Origin: CAYMST01 sp964393115
GTDB taxonomy: Bacteria > Bacteroidota > Bacteroidia > Cytophagales > Cyclobacteriaceae
Length of the DNA: 26,228 nt
Direction: 5' to 3'
Assembly (NCBI GenBank): GCA_964393115.1
Contig: CAYMST010000031.1
Location: 1 to 26,228, forward strand
Below are positions 8,055 to 16,348 of this stretch, in pieces. Positions within the stretch are counted from its first letter, which is position 1. Every line of letters starts with the position of its first letter. A program made the position numbers and the translations under genes. The notes beneath the pieces were generated by a model. The model did not search any database. It was given only the letters and a program-made list of their open reading frames with translations, and was not told the DNA's origin.

Positions 8055-8249
8055 AAATAGATGTTATACCGAGGGAGGAAAGGTGTATTCGAAATTAAAT
8101 CCATGAAATGAACATAAACTTTAAGTCTTAATCGTACCAACTGTGGGATGAATAGGTTTATGTTGAATTCCATCGGAACCGCCATAGTGGGTTATGGTAT
8201 TGAAATAAACAAATACACACGAAATAATAATAAATGTATTTTTAACGTT

Positions 8250-8257
8250 TATATTTG
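8250..8257 (+). promoter_or_regulatory. Putative -7 element of the araB promoter
   Basis: TATATTTG matches the Bacteroidota -7 consensus TAnnTTTG and lies about 80 bases before the araB ATG at 8338. A good -33 TTTG is not visible at the usual spacing. The same octamer occurs before araD, which supports shared regulation. Confidence 0.5.
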
Positions 8258-8337
8258 TAATTCATCCAAAGGCACTGGCTGTGAAAAGGTTCGGTGTGTC
8301 TTGTTCTTTCTACAATTCGAATAAAACCGTTATTAAT

Positions 8338-10059
8338 ATGAAAACAACTAATAAAAAATTTGTAATAGGATTAGACTATGGGAGTGATTCTGTTCGAGCC
8401 TTATTGGTAGATGCAGTGGACGGGACGGAAATTAGTTCCAGCGTATTCTACTACCCAAGATGGAAGAAGGAACTGTTTTGTGACGCATCAAAAAACCAGT
8501 TTCGACAGCATCCGCTCGACTACATCGAAGGGTTGGAGTTTACGATTAAGGATTGTTTGAAAAACGTTGATAAGTCTATTCGTGATAACGTGGTAGCCAT
8601 CTCAGTAGATACCACAGGATCAACTCCTTGTGCTGTTGATAGATCAGGAACTCCATTAGCGCTTTATGATACATTTGCTGAGAATCCCGATGCTATGTTT
8701 GTGCTGTGGAAAGACCATACAGCCATTCAAGAAGCCGCAGAGATCAACGATTTGTGCTCAGGCTGGGAAATAGATTATCGAAAATATGAAGGGGGAATAT
8801 ATTCCTCAGAGTGGTTTTGGGCAAAGGTACTACGTGTGTTAAGGGAAGATAGCACAGTTAGAGATAATGCCTATTCTTTCGTGGAGCACTGTGATTGGAT
8901 ACCTTTCTTACTCACTGGTGGGGATGATGTCGATCATATGAAAAGAGGCAGGTGTTCGGCAGGACACAAGGCGCTTTGGCATCGAGAATGGGATGGTTTA
9001 CCAAGCGAAAACTTTCTTATAACGCTTGATCCTTTGCTTGGAGGCTTGAGAGATAGGCTTTTTCAAGACACTTACACGGCTGATACGGCTGTTGGTTATC
9101 TGAGTGAAGAATGGGCGAATCGTTTGGGGCTATCGACTTCGGTCAAAATTGGAGCAGGTGCATTTGACGCACATATGGGAGCTGTAGGAGGAGAAATCGA
9201 GCCCTATCACCTCTCTAAAGTGATGGGAACCTCCACATGTGATATGTTGGTAGCTCCTACCGAGGAAATGAATGGTAAGCTGGTTCATGGGATTTGTGGA
9301 CAAGTAGATGGATCAATCATCCCTGGAATGGAGGGATTAGAGGCAGGACAATCTGCCTTCGGAGACATTTTAGCTTGGTTTAAGAAAGTAGTAGCATGGC
9401 CGACCGTTTCATTGCTCAATGATTCTAGTTTGTTGGATGAGCAGACAAAAAGGAGATTAGAACAAGAAATATTGGATGGCATTATTCCAAATCTATCAAA
9501 GGAAGCTGCTCTTATTCCAATAGCTGAGTCTAAGATTGTCGCTTTAGACTGGATGAATGGAAGACGAACCCCAGATGCTAATCAATTGCTCAAAGGGGCT
9601 TTATTCAACCTGAATTTAGGGACTGACGCGCCAAAAATTTTCAAAGCACTAGTAGAATCCATGTGTTTTGGCGCCAAGAAAATCGTTGATCGCTTTTTGG
9701 ATCAAGGCGTGCCGGTTAAAGGTATCATAGGGCTTGGCGGTGTGGCTAAAAAGTCACCTTATGTCATGCAGGTCATGGCGGATGTTTTGAATATGCCGAT
9801 CAAGATTGCTAAATCTGAGCAGACATGCGCTTTAGGTGCAGGAATGTTTGCGGCAACGGTAGCCGGTATTTACGATACTGTCGAGCAGGCAGCTACGGCT
9901 ATGGGGGCGGGTTTTGATGCCGAATACCAACCAATCCCTGAAAATGTTAAGCAGTATGCACTCCTCTATGCCAAGTATGAAAAGTATGGCGATTTTATAG
10001 AAAAAGACAGTGGATTGGTTCAAAACGAATCATCCCAAGAAGTCGAGATTATGGGATGA
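8338..10059 (+). CDS. araB: Ribulokinase
   Basis: AraB phosphorylates L-ribulose with ATP to give L-ribulose-5-phosphate in the cytoplasm. The 573-residue protein is a full-length FGGY-family carbohydrate kinase. Near the start is the phosphate-binding segment 'FVIGLDYGSDSVRALLVDA'. It is followed by 'VDTTGSTPCAVD', the family's 'EHCDWIPFLLTG', 'GAFDAHMGAVGG' with the presumed catalytic Asp, 'VMGTSTCDML', 'GLEAGQSAFGDILAWF', and the second ATP-site block 'GLGGVAKKSPYVMQVMADVL' with 'CALGAGMFAATVAG'. The start at 8338 gives the normal family N terminus; an in-frame GTG at 8281 would add 19 residues unlike the family. It is the first gene of the arabinose cluster, with araD 91 bases downstream behind its own promoter. 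Confidence 0.95.
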   Translation: MKTTNKKFVIGLDYGSDSVRALLVDAVDGTEISSSVFYYPRWKKELFCDASKNQFRQHPLDYIEGLEFTIKDCLKNVDKSIRDNVVAISVDTTGSTPCAVDRSGTPLALYDTFAENPDAMFVLWKDHTAIQEAAEINDLCSGWEIDYRKYEGGIYSSEWFWAKVLRVLREDSTVRDNAYSFVEHCDWIPFLLTGGDDVDHMKRGRCSAGHKALWHREWDGLPSENFLITLDPLLGGLRDRLFQDTYTADTAVGYLSEEWANRLGLSTSVKIGAGAFDAHMGAVGGEIEPYHLSKVMGTSTCDMLVAPTEEMNGKLVHGICGQVDGSIIPGMEGLEAGQSAFGDILAWFKKVVAWPTVSLLNDSSLLDEQTKRRLEQEILDGIIPNLSKEAALIPIAESKIVALDWMNGRRTPDANQLLKGALFNLNLGTDAPKIFKALVESMCFGAKKIVDRFLDQGVPVKGIIGLGGVAKKSPYVMQVMADVLNMPIKIAKSEQTCALGAGMFAATVAGIYDTVEQAATAMGAGFDAEYQPIPENVKQYALLYAKYEKYGDFIEKDSGLVQNESSQEVEIMG

Positions 10060-10061
10060 TT

Positions 10062-10107
10062 TTACGCGTAACAGATTTATGTAATTTATTACACGTAAAA
10101 TTTACGT
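10062..10107. promoter_or_regulatory. Three tandem GTAA/TTAC palindromes before araD
   Basis: Three palindromes lie within 46 bases: TTACGCGTAA (10062-10071, perfect), TGTAATTTATTACA (10080-10093, 6-bp arms) and ACGTAAAATTTACGT (10093-10107, 7-bp arms around one central base). All carry GTAA/TTAC half-sites. The last overlaps the probable -33 region of the araD promoter. The arrangement resembles a repressor operator array. The binding protein is not encoded in this window, and no assignment to a known arabinose regulator is made. Confidence 0.5.
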
Positions 10108-10131
10108 TTTAAATAATTTTGACTATATTTG
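10101..10131 (+). promoter_or_regulatory. Putative araD promoter
   Basis: TATATTTG (10124-10131) matches TAnnTTTG. TTTACG at 10101-10106 lies about 19 bases upstream as a partial -33 element. The ATG follows 19 bases after the -7 box. The same -7 octamer precedes araB. Confidence 0.5.
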
Positions 10132-10150
10132 TCTTGATTCAATTAAAATC

Positions 10151-10855
10151 ATGGGTGATTATAAAGCAATAAAGGAAGCAGCCTACAAGGCCAACATGGA
10201 GTTGCCTAGGCTTGATCTTGTGGTGTTTACATTTGGTAACGTGAGCGCTGCAGATCGAGAGAGAGGAGTGTTTGCGATTAAGCCAAGTGGTGTGCCTTAT
10301 GAAGAGCTTTCACCGAATAATATGGTGGTCGTTGACTTTGAGAATAGGATTGTTGAAGGAGAGATGAGGCCTTCCTCAGATACTAAGACTCATGCTGTTT
10401 TATACAAACATTGGGAAGGTATATCGGGGATAGTACATACCCACTCGACCTATGCCACGGCTTGGGCTCAATCCCAACGAGATATTCCAATTTATGGTAC
10501 TACCCATGCTGATCATCTTACGGAAGATATTCCTTGTGCACCGGTCATGTCGGATAATATGATCGAAGGAGATTACGAATATGAGACTGGTTTTCAGATA
10601 CTTAATGATTTCGATAAACGAGGTATATCTTATAAAGAAGTGGAGATGGTTTTGATATCGAATCATGCACCTTTTGCCTGGGGGAAAACGGCTGAAAAGG
10701 CCGTTTATAATGCTAAAGTATTGGAAGAAGTAGCGAAAATGGCCTTGTTTACAGAACAGATTAATCCTTCAGTGCCAAAGTTAAAAGATGCCTTAAGGGA
10801 AAAGCACTGGTACAGAAAACATGGAGAAAAAGCTTATTATGGTCAAAGTACCTGA
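10151..10855 (+). CDS. araD: L-ribulose-5-phosphate 4-epimerase
   Basis: AraD converts L-ribulose-5-phosphate to D-xylulose-5-phosphate, which enters the pentose phosphate pathway. The 234-residue length is that of the family. Class II aldolase/AraD landmarks are all present, shifted by one from the E. coli numbering: 'TFGNVSAADRERG' and 'AIKPSGVPYEEL' (phosphate site), 'MRPSSDTKTH' with Asp77, 'GIVHTHSTYAT' with zinc ligands His96 and His98, Asp121 in 'THADHL', zinc ligand His172 in 'ISNHAPFAWG', and C-terminal Tyr230. Nothing suggests loss of activity. It lies 91 bases after araB, behind an operator-like array and its own promoter, and the symporter gene follows 41 bases later. Confidence 0.96.
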   Translation: MGDYKAIKEAAYKANMELPRLDLVVFTFGNVSAADRERGVFAIKPSGVPYEELSPNNMVVVDFENRIVEGEMRPSSDTKTHAVLYKHWEGISGIVHTHSTYATAWAQSQRDIPIYGTTHADHLTEDIPCAPVMSDNMIEGDYEYETGFQILNDFDKRGISYKEVEMVLISNHAPFAWGKTAEKAVYNAKVLEEVAKMALFTEQINPSVPKLKDALREKHWYRKHGEKAYYGQST

Positions 10856-10896
10856 TGAAGTGAGCTTTTGCCTAAAACGAACATGATAAACGCTAA

Positions 10897-12786
10897 ATGA
10901 TGGAGTCAGGATTTTCAACGTTAGACTACGGTGTATTCGTAGCCTATTGTATCACCATTGTGACCATTGGTCTATGGGTATCCAAAGGAAAAAAAGGAGA
11001 AGAAAAGAGTGCAAACGATTACTTTCTTGCCAGTAATTCACTTACATGGTGGGCGATAGGTGCTTCACTGATTGCTGCAAATATCTCCGCAGAACATTTT
11101 ATAGCGATGTCGGGTTCTGGTTTTGCCATAGGGTTGGGCATAGCCGCTTATGAGTGGATTGCTGCAATCGCCTTAATTTTAGTTGCAAAATACTTCCTAC
11201 CTATATTCCTTGAGAAGAAGATTTACACAATGCCTCAATTTTTGAATGATAGATTCAGTAAAGAGGTGGGTTCGCTGTTCGCTGGCTTTTGGCTTTTGGT
11301 GTACGTGTTTGTGAATTTGACGTCTGTCTCATACTTAGGTGCGTTAGCTATGAATAAGATCATGGGTGTTGAGCTTATCTATGGTATTATCGGCTTATTG
11401 GCGTTTTCCGGTATTTACTCAATATACGGTGGGTTGTCTTCAGTAGCCTGGACAGATGTCATTCAAGTAGTTTTCTTAGTAGTAGGTGGTCTGGTGACTA
11501 CGTTTATAGGGCTTGACGTTTTAGGTGATGGCAATGTGTTTTCAGGGTTTGGAGCTATCTATGAAGGTGCCAAAGACCATTTTTCCATGATTATTGCGCA
11601 AGGAGTTATGGGTATTCCAGATGGCGGCGGCGGGACCAAGGATGCTTTTAATGATTTACCTGGATTAGCGGTTCTCTTCGGTTCGATGTGGTTGATAAAC
11701 TTAGGGTATTGGGGATTTAATCAATACATCATACAAAAAGGACTTGCGGCCAAATCTATGCAAGATGCTAAAAGAGGACTCATTTTTGCCGGGTATCTTA
11801 AGATTCTTATTCCACTGCTTGTGGTTATTCCAGGGATTACCGCATATGTAATTTTTAACCCAGAAGGGTTTAAGGAAATCAACCCTGAAATGTATGAAAG
11901 GTTATTAACCATCAAGGCAAATACGGTGGGGGATATTACGAAGTCCGATGAAGCATACCCGTGGTTGCTACAAAACTTCGTGCCTGCTGGCGTACGTGGC
12001 CTTTCATTTGCAGCATTGGTTGCTGCGGTGGTTTCTTCATTGGCCTCTATGATAAATAGCACGTCCACGGTATTTACAATGGATATTTATCGTCCTTATA
12101 TTAATAAGACCGCTTCAGACAAGCAGTTAGTGTTAGTGGGAAGACTTGTAGCCGTAATAGCACTTACCATTGCGACTTTGGTGGCACCGGCATTAAGCTC
12201 TTTGGATCAGGTATTTCAGTATATTCAGATGGTAACCGGGTTTGTTTATCCGGGAGCTGCGGTGGTCTACGGACTAGGGTTATTCTGGAAACAAGTCACC
12301 AATAAAGCAGCTCTTTGGACGGCAATAGTTACGTTGCCACTTGGTGTAGTTTTTTATATGGTTACCCCAGAAGTGCCATTCATACTGCGAATGGGGTACG
12401 TATTTATGATCCTATGCGTAATTGCTTCGGTAATTAGTTTTATAGACCGAGGAGCAAAAGTGTCGGTACCAAGTCCTACAGGCTCTTCACAAGCAAGATT
12501 AGTGGCTACAAGTTATGTGTTGCTCGGGATAGGTGTCATTTGTATTCTAGCGGGAATATTCTTATCAAGTCCTTTAGCCGCATTGGGGTTTGAGGCCATA
12601 TTCGTTTTTGGTACCATATTCTTAATGCTCGGTATCGTGGTATTTACTAATGCCAAAATGGATGTTCAAGATAAAAAAGCCATCGAACTGAATCCGGCCT
12701 TATTTCAAACAGATGTTGTTTTCAATGTTGGGGCTGTTGGGATTGTAGCCATTGTTACGATTCTCTACTCCATATTTTGGATGTAG
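10897..12786 (+). CDS. Sodium/solute symporter (SSS family), probable L-arabinose importer
   Basis: The protein has 629 residues (628 if the second of two adjacent ATGs is used) and many hydrophobic helices, about 14 or 15. It is of the SSS/SGLT family: 'TLDYGVFVAYCITIVTIGLWVS', 'ANDYFLASNSLTWWAIGASLIAANISAEHFIAMSG' with helix TM2 and the conserved Ala-Asn-Ile-Ser, 'YTMPQFLNDRFS', 'YSIYGGLSSVAWTDVIQ' (the SSS signature) and 'INSTSTVFTMDIYRP'. Symport with Na+ is the family mechanism. Position between araD and araA, in the same orientation and with short spacing, makes L-arabinose the likely substrate, though SSS specificity cannot be read from sequence and glucose-type or galactose-type transport is possible. 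Confidence 0.9.
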   Translation: MMESGFSTLDYGVFVAYCITIVTIGLWVSKGKKGEEKSANDYFLASNSLTWWAIGASLIAANISAEHFIAMSGSGFAIGLGIAAYEWIAAIALILVAKYFLPIFLEKKIYTMPQFLNDRFSKEVGSLFAGFWLLVYVFVNLTSVSYLGALAMNKIMGVELIYGIIGLLAFSGIYSIYGGLSSVAWTDVIQVVFLVVGGLVTTFIGLDVLGDGNVFSGFGAIYEGAKDHFSMIIAQGVMGIPDGGGGTKDAFNDLPGLAVLFGSMWLINLGYWGFNQYIIQKGLAAKSMQDAKRGLIFAGYLKILIPLLVVIPGITAYVIFNPEGFKEINPEMYERLLTIKANTVGDITKSDEAYPWLLQNFVPAGVRGLSFAALVAAVVSSLASMINSTSTVFTMDIYRPYINKTASDKQLVLVGRLVAVIALTIATLVAPALSSLDQVFQYIQMVTGFVYPGAAVVYGLGLFWKQVTNKAALWTAIVTLPLGVVFYMVTPEVPFILRMGYVFMILCVIASVISFIDRGAKVSVPSPTGSSQARLVATSYVLLGIGVICILAGIFLSSPLAALGFEAIFVFGTIFLMLGIVVFTNAKMDVQDKKAIELNPALFQTDVVFNVGAVGIVAIVTILYSIFWM

Positions 12787-12878
12787 ACGAACGATCGTTG
12801 AGTAATAAAAAGTAAGATAATGGTTTTTAGACCAGTGAAGTAACCACTGATATGGAATCCATAAGATAATTACACATA

Positions 12879-12924
12879 AAGAGTTGGTTTGAACGGCATA
12901 TAGCTAGTTTTCATATCAGCTCTT
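12879..12924 (+). promoter_or_regulatory. Conserved hairpin element, copy 2 (leader of araA)
   Basis: Arms 12879-12893 and 12910-12924 pair at 14 of 15 positions (one U-U mismatch, two G-U pairs) around the loop 12894-12909. The stem ends 34 bases before the araA ATG. It corresponds without gaps to copy 1 upstream of araB; similarity continues downstream into TTAAATAGA and, more weakly, upstream to a GATAT at 12849-12853. It could modulate araA translation, segment the cluster transcript after the symporter gene, or bind a regulator. It lacks a U-run, so it is not a standard terminator. Confidence 0.5.
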
Positions 12925-12958
12925 AAATAGACATCATATAATATTCAAAATATATAAC

Positions 12959-14455
12959 ATGATTGACCTTAAGCAATATGAAGTTTGGTTCATCACAGGA
13001 AGCCAGCATTTATACGGAGATGAAACATTAAAACAAGTTAATGTCCACTCTGAAGAAATCGCAAGGGCACTTGATCACTCTGACGCAATTCCGATTCAGG
13101 TAGTATTCAAGCCTGTCTTAACGACACCTTCTGAAATACTCAATTTACTGGTAGAGGCAAACGCGAATGCTAAGGTGGTAGGTGTTATTGCCTGGATGCA
13201 TACATTTTCTCCAGCTAAGATGTGGATCAATGGGTTGAAGGCGTTTTCAAAGCCTCTTCTTCATCTTCATACGCAGTACAACCAGGATATCCCCTGGTCG
13301 GAAATTGATATGGACTTTATGAACCTTAATCAATCCGCACATGGAGGACGCGAATTTGGTTTCATGGCTTCAAGGATGCGATTGGAAAGAAAAGTAGTAG
13401 TAGGTCACTGGAAAGATCAGGCTGTACATGCTAAGATCGGAACTTGGTTAAGATCGGCGGCGGCTTGGTCAGATCTTCAGGGAGCACGATTCTGTCGATT
13501 TGGAGATAACATGCGCTATGTAGCGGTAACAGATGGGAATAAGGTCTCCGCTGAAATGCAATTTGGATTTGAAGTTAATGGCTATGGTATCGGCGACTTG
13601 GTCAAAGTGGTCAACGAGGTTTCTGATAAGGATATTGAGACACTCATTCAGGAGTATGAAGACTCCTATGATATGATGAAGTCCCTTTTGAAGGGTGGAG
13701 ATCAACGAAATTCGCTTATTGAAGCTGCTAGAATAGAAATTGGCTTACGCACCTTTTTGACCGAAGGTAGTTTTAAAGGATTTACAGATACGTTTGAAGA
13801 CCTTCATGGATTAGTGCAGCTGCCTGGTATTGCGGTGCAGCGCTTGATGAAGCAAGGTTATGGTTTTGGTGCCGAAGGAGACTGGAAAACGGCAGCGCTG
13901 TGTAGAGCAGGTAAGGTGATGAGCAAGGGACTTCCAGGGGGTAGCTCATTTATGGAAGACTATACCTATCACCTAAACCCTTCGAAGATGGGAGTATTAG
14001 GCTCTCACATGTTAGAGATAGATGAAGATATTGCTGCATCTAAACCAAAATGTGAGATTCATCCATTAGGTATAGGAGGAAAAGCTGACCCGGTCAGACT
14101 AGTGTTTGATGGCCAGTCTGGACCTGCTATCAACGCCACGCTAATCGATATGGGCAATCGCTTTAGACTTTTGGTGAATAAGGTTGAAACCAAAGAGCTA
14201 GAACACGAATTGCCAAAACTTCCGGTAGCTAGAGTATTCTGGGAGTGTAAACCGGATATGCAAACAGCTGTTGCGGCTTGGATTTACGCTGGTGGTGCGC
14301 ATCATACCTTATACAGTACTGCGCTGAATGAAGAATACTTAGAGGATTTCGCTGCTATGGCTGGGGTGGAGTATCTCGTTATCAACGAGAAAACAGACCT
14401 TAGAGAGTTTAAAAATGAATTACGCTGGAATGATCTTTATTATAAATTGAATTAA
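12959..14455 (+). CDS. araA: L-arabinose isomerase
   Basis: AraA interconverts L-arabinose and L-ribulose with a Mn2+ cofactor, the first step after import. The 498-residue protein is full length. It starts with the family block 'YEVWFITGSQHLYG', and later has 'GVIAWMHTFSPAKMWI', 'LHLHTQYN', 'MDFMNLNQSAHGGREFGF' and the catalytic/metal residues Glu306 ('GAEGDWK'), Glu333 ('SSFMEDYTYH'), His350 ('GSHMLE') and His449 ('GGAHHT'). These agree with the E. coli positions to within one residue. It is separated from the symporter gene by 172 bases that contain the conserved hairpin element, and is followed by a terminator, so it closes the arabinose cluster. Confidence 0.97.
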   Translation: MIDLKQYEVWFITGSQHLYGDETLKQVNVHSEEIARALDHSDAIPIQVVFKPVLTTPSEILNLLVEANANAKVVGVIAWMHTFSPAKMWINGLKAFSKPLLHLHTQYNQDIPWSEIDMDFMNLNQSAHGGREFGFMASRMRLERKVVVGHWKDQAVHAKIGTWLRSAAAWSDLQGARFCRFGDNMRYVAVTDGNKVSAEMQFGFEVNGYGIGDLVKVVNEVSDKDIETLIQEYEDSYDMMKSLLKGGDQRNSLIEAARIEIGLRTFLTEGSFKGFTDTFEDLHGLVQLPGIAVQRLMKQGYGFGAEGDWKTAALCRAGKVMSKGLPGGSSFMEDYTYHLNPSKMGVLGSHMLEIDEDIAASKPKCEIHPLGIGGKADPVRLVFDGQSGPAINATLIDMGNRFRLLVNKVETKELEHELPKLPVARVFWECKPDMQTAVAAWIYAGGAHHTLYSTALNEEYLEDFAAMAGVEYLVINEKTDLREFKNELRWNDLYYKLN

Positions 14456-14500
14456 TCTGCTTACGCTTATCTAAGTTTTTAGTTTTAGAACGACCGCTTG

Positions 14501-14536
14501 AAATCCCCGTCATTAAATGTCTGGGGATTTTTTATT
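14501..14536 (+). terminator. Intrinsic terminator after araA
   Basis: AAATCCCC (14501-14508) pairs with GGGGATTT (14523-14530) around a 14-base loop, followed by TTTATTT. It lies about 45 bases after the araA stop and marks the end of the arabinose cluster, so cstA is probably a separate unit. Confidence 0.85.
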
Positions 14537-14737
14537 TCCCTTCTTCTACATTTCGTTCTGTCAACAATTCGGGTTCGGACTTCACGATCATTCTATGAAT
14601 TCCATATTGTTTCTTAACAGACAAATTAACCTTTAAGGACGGACTTCTCACTTTCCTACTTATTTTTACAAAACCATAAAAGCCTGATACGAAGTCAACT
14701 CTTCGCATTCGCTTGTCTAACGAAACTTTTTGATATC

Positions 14738-16186
14738 ATGATCACGCTGTCGATTGCCATTCTCACCTTAGTTGCCGGATATTGGATATACGGTAGGGTT
14801 GTTGAAAAAGTGTTTGGGATGGATGCTGAAAGACCTACTCCAGCTTGTACGAAGGCTGATGGGGTGGATTTCATAGTGCTGCCTTCGTGGAAGATTTTCT
14901 TGATACAATTCTTAAATATAGCGGGATTAGGTCCGATTTTTGGGGCTATTGCCGGTGCTATGTGGGGACCAGTGGCGTTTCTTTGGATCGTATTAGGATC
15001 TTTATTCGCTGGTGGAGTGCATGATTATTTTTCGGGAATGCTATCGATTCGACACGAAGGAAAAAGTATAGCGGAGATTGCGGGCTTTTACTTAGGAGAT
15101 TTTGCCAAATACTTCATGCGTGCATTCACTGTGATCTTAATGGTTATCGTTGGAGCAGTATTCATTATTGGCCCGGCGAAGATTTTGACCGGAATTACGG
15201 ATGGATATCTGGGTATGCCCATGTGGACAGCGATTATTTTGGTGTACTACGTTTTGTCCACCGTCTTACCAATTGATAAGGTAATTGGACAGCTGTATCC
15301 CATATTTGGTATGGCCTTATTGTTTATGGCTGGTGGTTTATTGATTGCTATGTATACAACTGGGCTACAAGTTCCAGAAATGTCGTTGAGTAGTTTTAGC
15401 AATTTGCACTATGCCAGTGAAAGCTTTCCGGTATATCCTATGTTATTTGTAACCATTGCTTGTGGAGCGGTATCTGGTTTTCACTCAACGCAGGCACCAA
15501 TTATGTCCCGTTGTTTATCTACCGAACGTCAAGGGAGAGGAATATTTTATGGTGCCATGATTACCGAAGGGGTTGTTGCCTTAATCTGGGCGGCGATTAG
15601 TATGAGTTTCTTTGGTGGAGTGTCAGGGTTGAACGAAGAAATGCAAGCTAATGGAAGCAATGCCGCTTTGGTTGTCAGTCAGATTTCAAACTCTGTACTT
15701 GGTAAAGTAGGAGGGGTTCTGGCACTTCTTGGTGTAGTCGCTGCTCCCATTACCTCGGGAGACACGTCCTTTCGAAGTGCCAGAATTATCTTATCTGATT
15801 TTTTACAATTTGACCAAAAACCAATCCGAAACCGACTGATAGTCAGTATTCCCTTGTTTTTAATAGGGTTCAGCTTGACCTATGTTAACTTTGGTGTGAT
15901 CTGGAGATACTTTGCTTGGTCCAATCAAGCGTTAGCGTCCATAGTACTATGGACGATTACAGTGTATATGCTCAAAAATGGTAAGCAATATTGGATCGCG
16001 TTAATTCCAGCTTTGTTTATGACCAATGTCATTACAGCGTATATAGTAGTTGCACCTGAAGGGTTTGCCCAACCCATATCAGTAGCGGTAGCTATTGGGG
16101 TAGTGCTTTCAATGGCACTTATGTTCTTAGTTATGATCAAGGCTAAAGGATATAAAAGGTTACGGCTTCAGCATGCTTCGGAGTAG
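14738..16186 (+). CDS. cstA: Carbon starvation protein CstA family transporter (short form)
   Basis: CstA-family membrane proteins import pyruvate or peptides under carbon limitation. The 482 residues hold about 12 hydrophobic segments. Family blocks visible are 'GADGVDF'-like 'KADGVDFIVLPSWKIFLIQF', 'NIAGLGPIFGAIAGAMWGP', 'GGVHDYFSGMLSIRHEGKSIAEI', 'CGAVSGFHSTQAPIMSRCL' and 'APITSGDTSFRSARIIL'. It is shorter than the about 700-residue E. coli CstA, as seen for other Bacteroidota members, and lacks the long C-terminal part. The preceding arabinose terminator and an intergenic stretch of about 200 bases indicate separate transcription. A link to arabinose use is possible only through shared carbon-limitation control. 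Confidence 0.9.
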   Translation: MITLSIAILTLVAGYWIYGRVVEKVFGMDAERPTPACTKADGVDFIVLPSWKIFLIQFLNIAGLGPIFGAIAGAMWGPVAFLWIVLGSLFAGGVHDYFSGMLSIRHEGKSIAEIAGFYLGDFAKYFMRAFTVILMVIVGAVFIIGPAKILTGITDGYLGMPMWTAIILVYYVLSTVLPIDKVIGQLYPIFGMALLFMAGGLLIAMYTTGLQVPEMSLSSFSNLHYASESFPVYPMLFVTIACGAVSGFHSTQAPIMSRCLSTERQGRGIFYGAMITEGVVALIWAAISMSFFGGVSGLNEEMQANGSNAALVVSQISNSVLGKVGGVLALLGVVAAPITSGDTSFRSARIILSDFLQFDQKPIRNRLIVSIPLFLIGFSLTYVNFGVIWRYFAWSNQALASIVLWTITVYMLKNGKQYWIALIPALFMTNVITAYIVVAPEGFAQPISVAVAIGVVLSMALMFLVMIKAKGYKRLRLQHASE

Positions 16187-16248
16187 TCATATAATCTACT
16201 GGCGGTGATGTTTTTGTCTTGCTAGTTGCCGTTCATTGATGAAATTTA

Positions 16249-16274
16249 AAAACGCAACTTTGTTGCGTTTTTTT
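16249..16274 (+). terminator. Intrinsic terminator after cstA
   Basis: AAAACGCAAC (16249-16258), loop TTT, GTTGCGTTTT (16262-16271), continuing into a T-run to 16274. The perfect 10-bp stem with A- and T-tracts can act as a strong terminator. Confidence 0.92.
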
Positions 16275-16287
16275 GTCAGAAAGTACG

Positions 16288-16316
16288 TTTGTTTACATTG
16301 TTCCATATTAGTTTTG
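16288..16316 (+). promoter_or_regulatory. Consensus Bacteroidota promoter of the DUF4625 gene
   Basis: TTTG (16288-16291) and TAGTTTTG (16309-16316) match -33 TTTG and -7 TAnnTTTG with a 17-base gap, 32 bases before the ATG. GTTTT (16311-16315) and AAAAC (16323-16327) form a small inverted repeat overlapping the -7 box, a possible repressor site; this is inference. Confidence 0.65.
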
Positions 16317-16348
16317 CGTTGTAAAACGAAAAAAATTACCAAACAGTA

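Larger units (their letters stand above)
7720..8337. other. Long non-coding region upstream of araB
   Basis: These 618 bases between the divergent TPR and araB genes hold no credible gene. They do hold the first copy of a hairpin-forming element shared with araA (around 8009-8061), a perfect 9-bp inverted repeat AACATAAAC (8111-8119) and GTTTATGTT (8156-8164), a further ACATAAAC at 7991-7998, and a TATATTTG -7 element at 8250-8257. The length and density of structure suggest a regulatory region for the arabinose genes. Confidence 0.7.

Noticed and set aside
7976..8185. 69-codon minus-strand frame in the araB upstream region
   Set aside because: It has no family resemblance and overlaps the conserved plus-strand hairpin element, which explains the sequence conservation better.
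8281..8337. GTG start extending araB by 19 residues
   Set aside because: The added residues are not found in ribulokinases; the ATG at 8338 is directly followed by the family's first beta strand.
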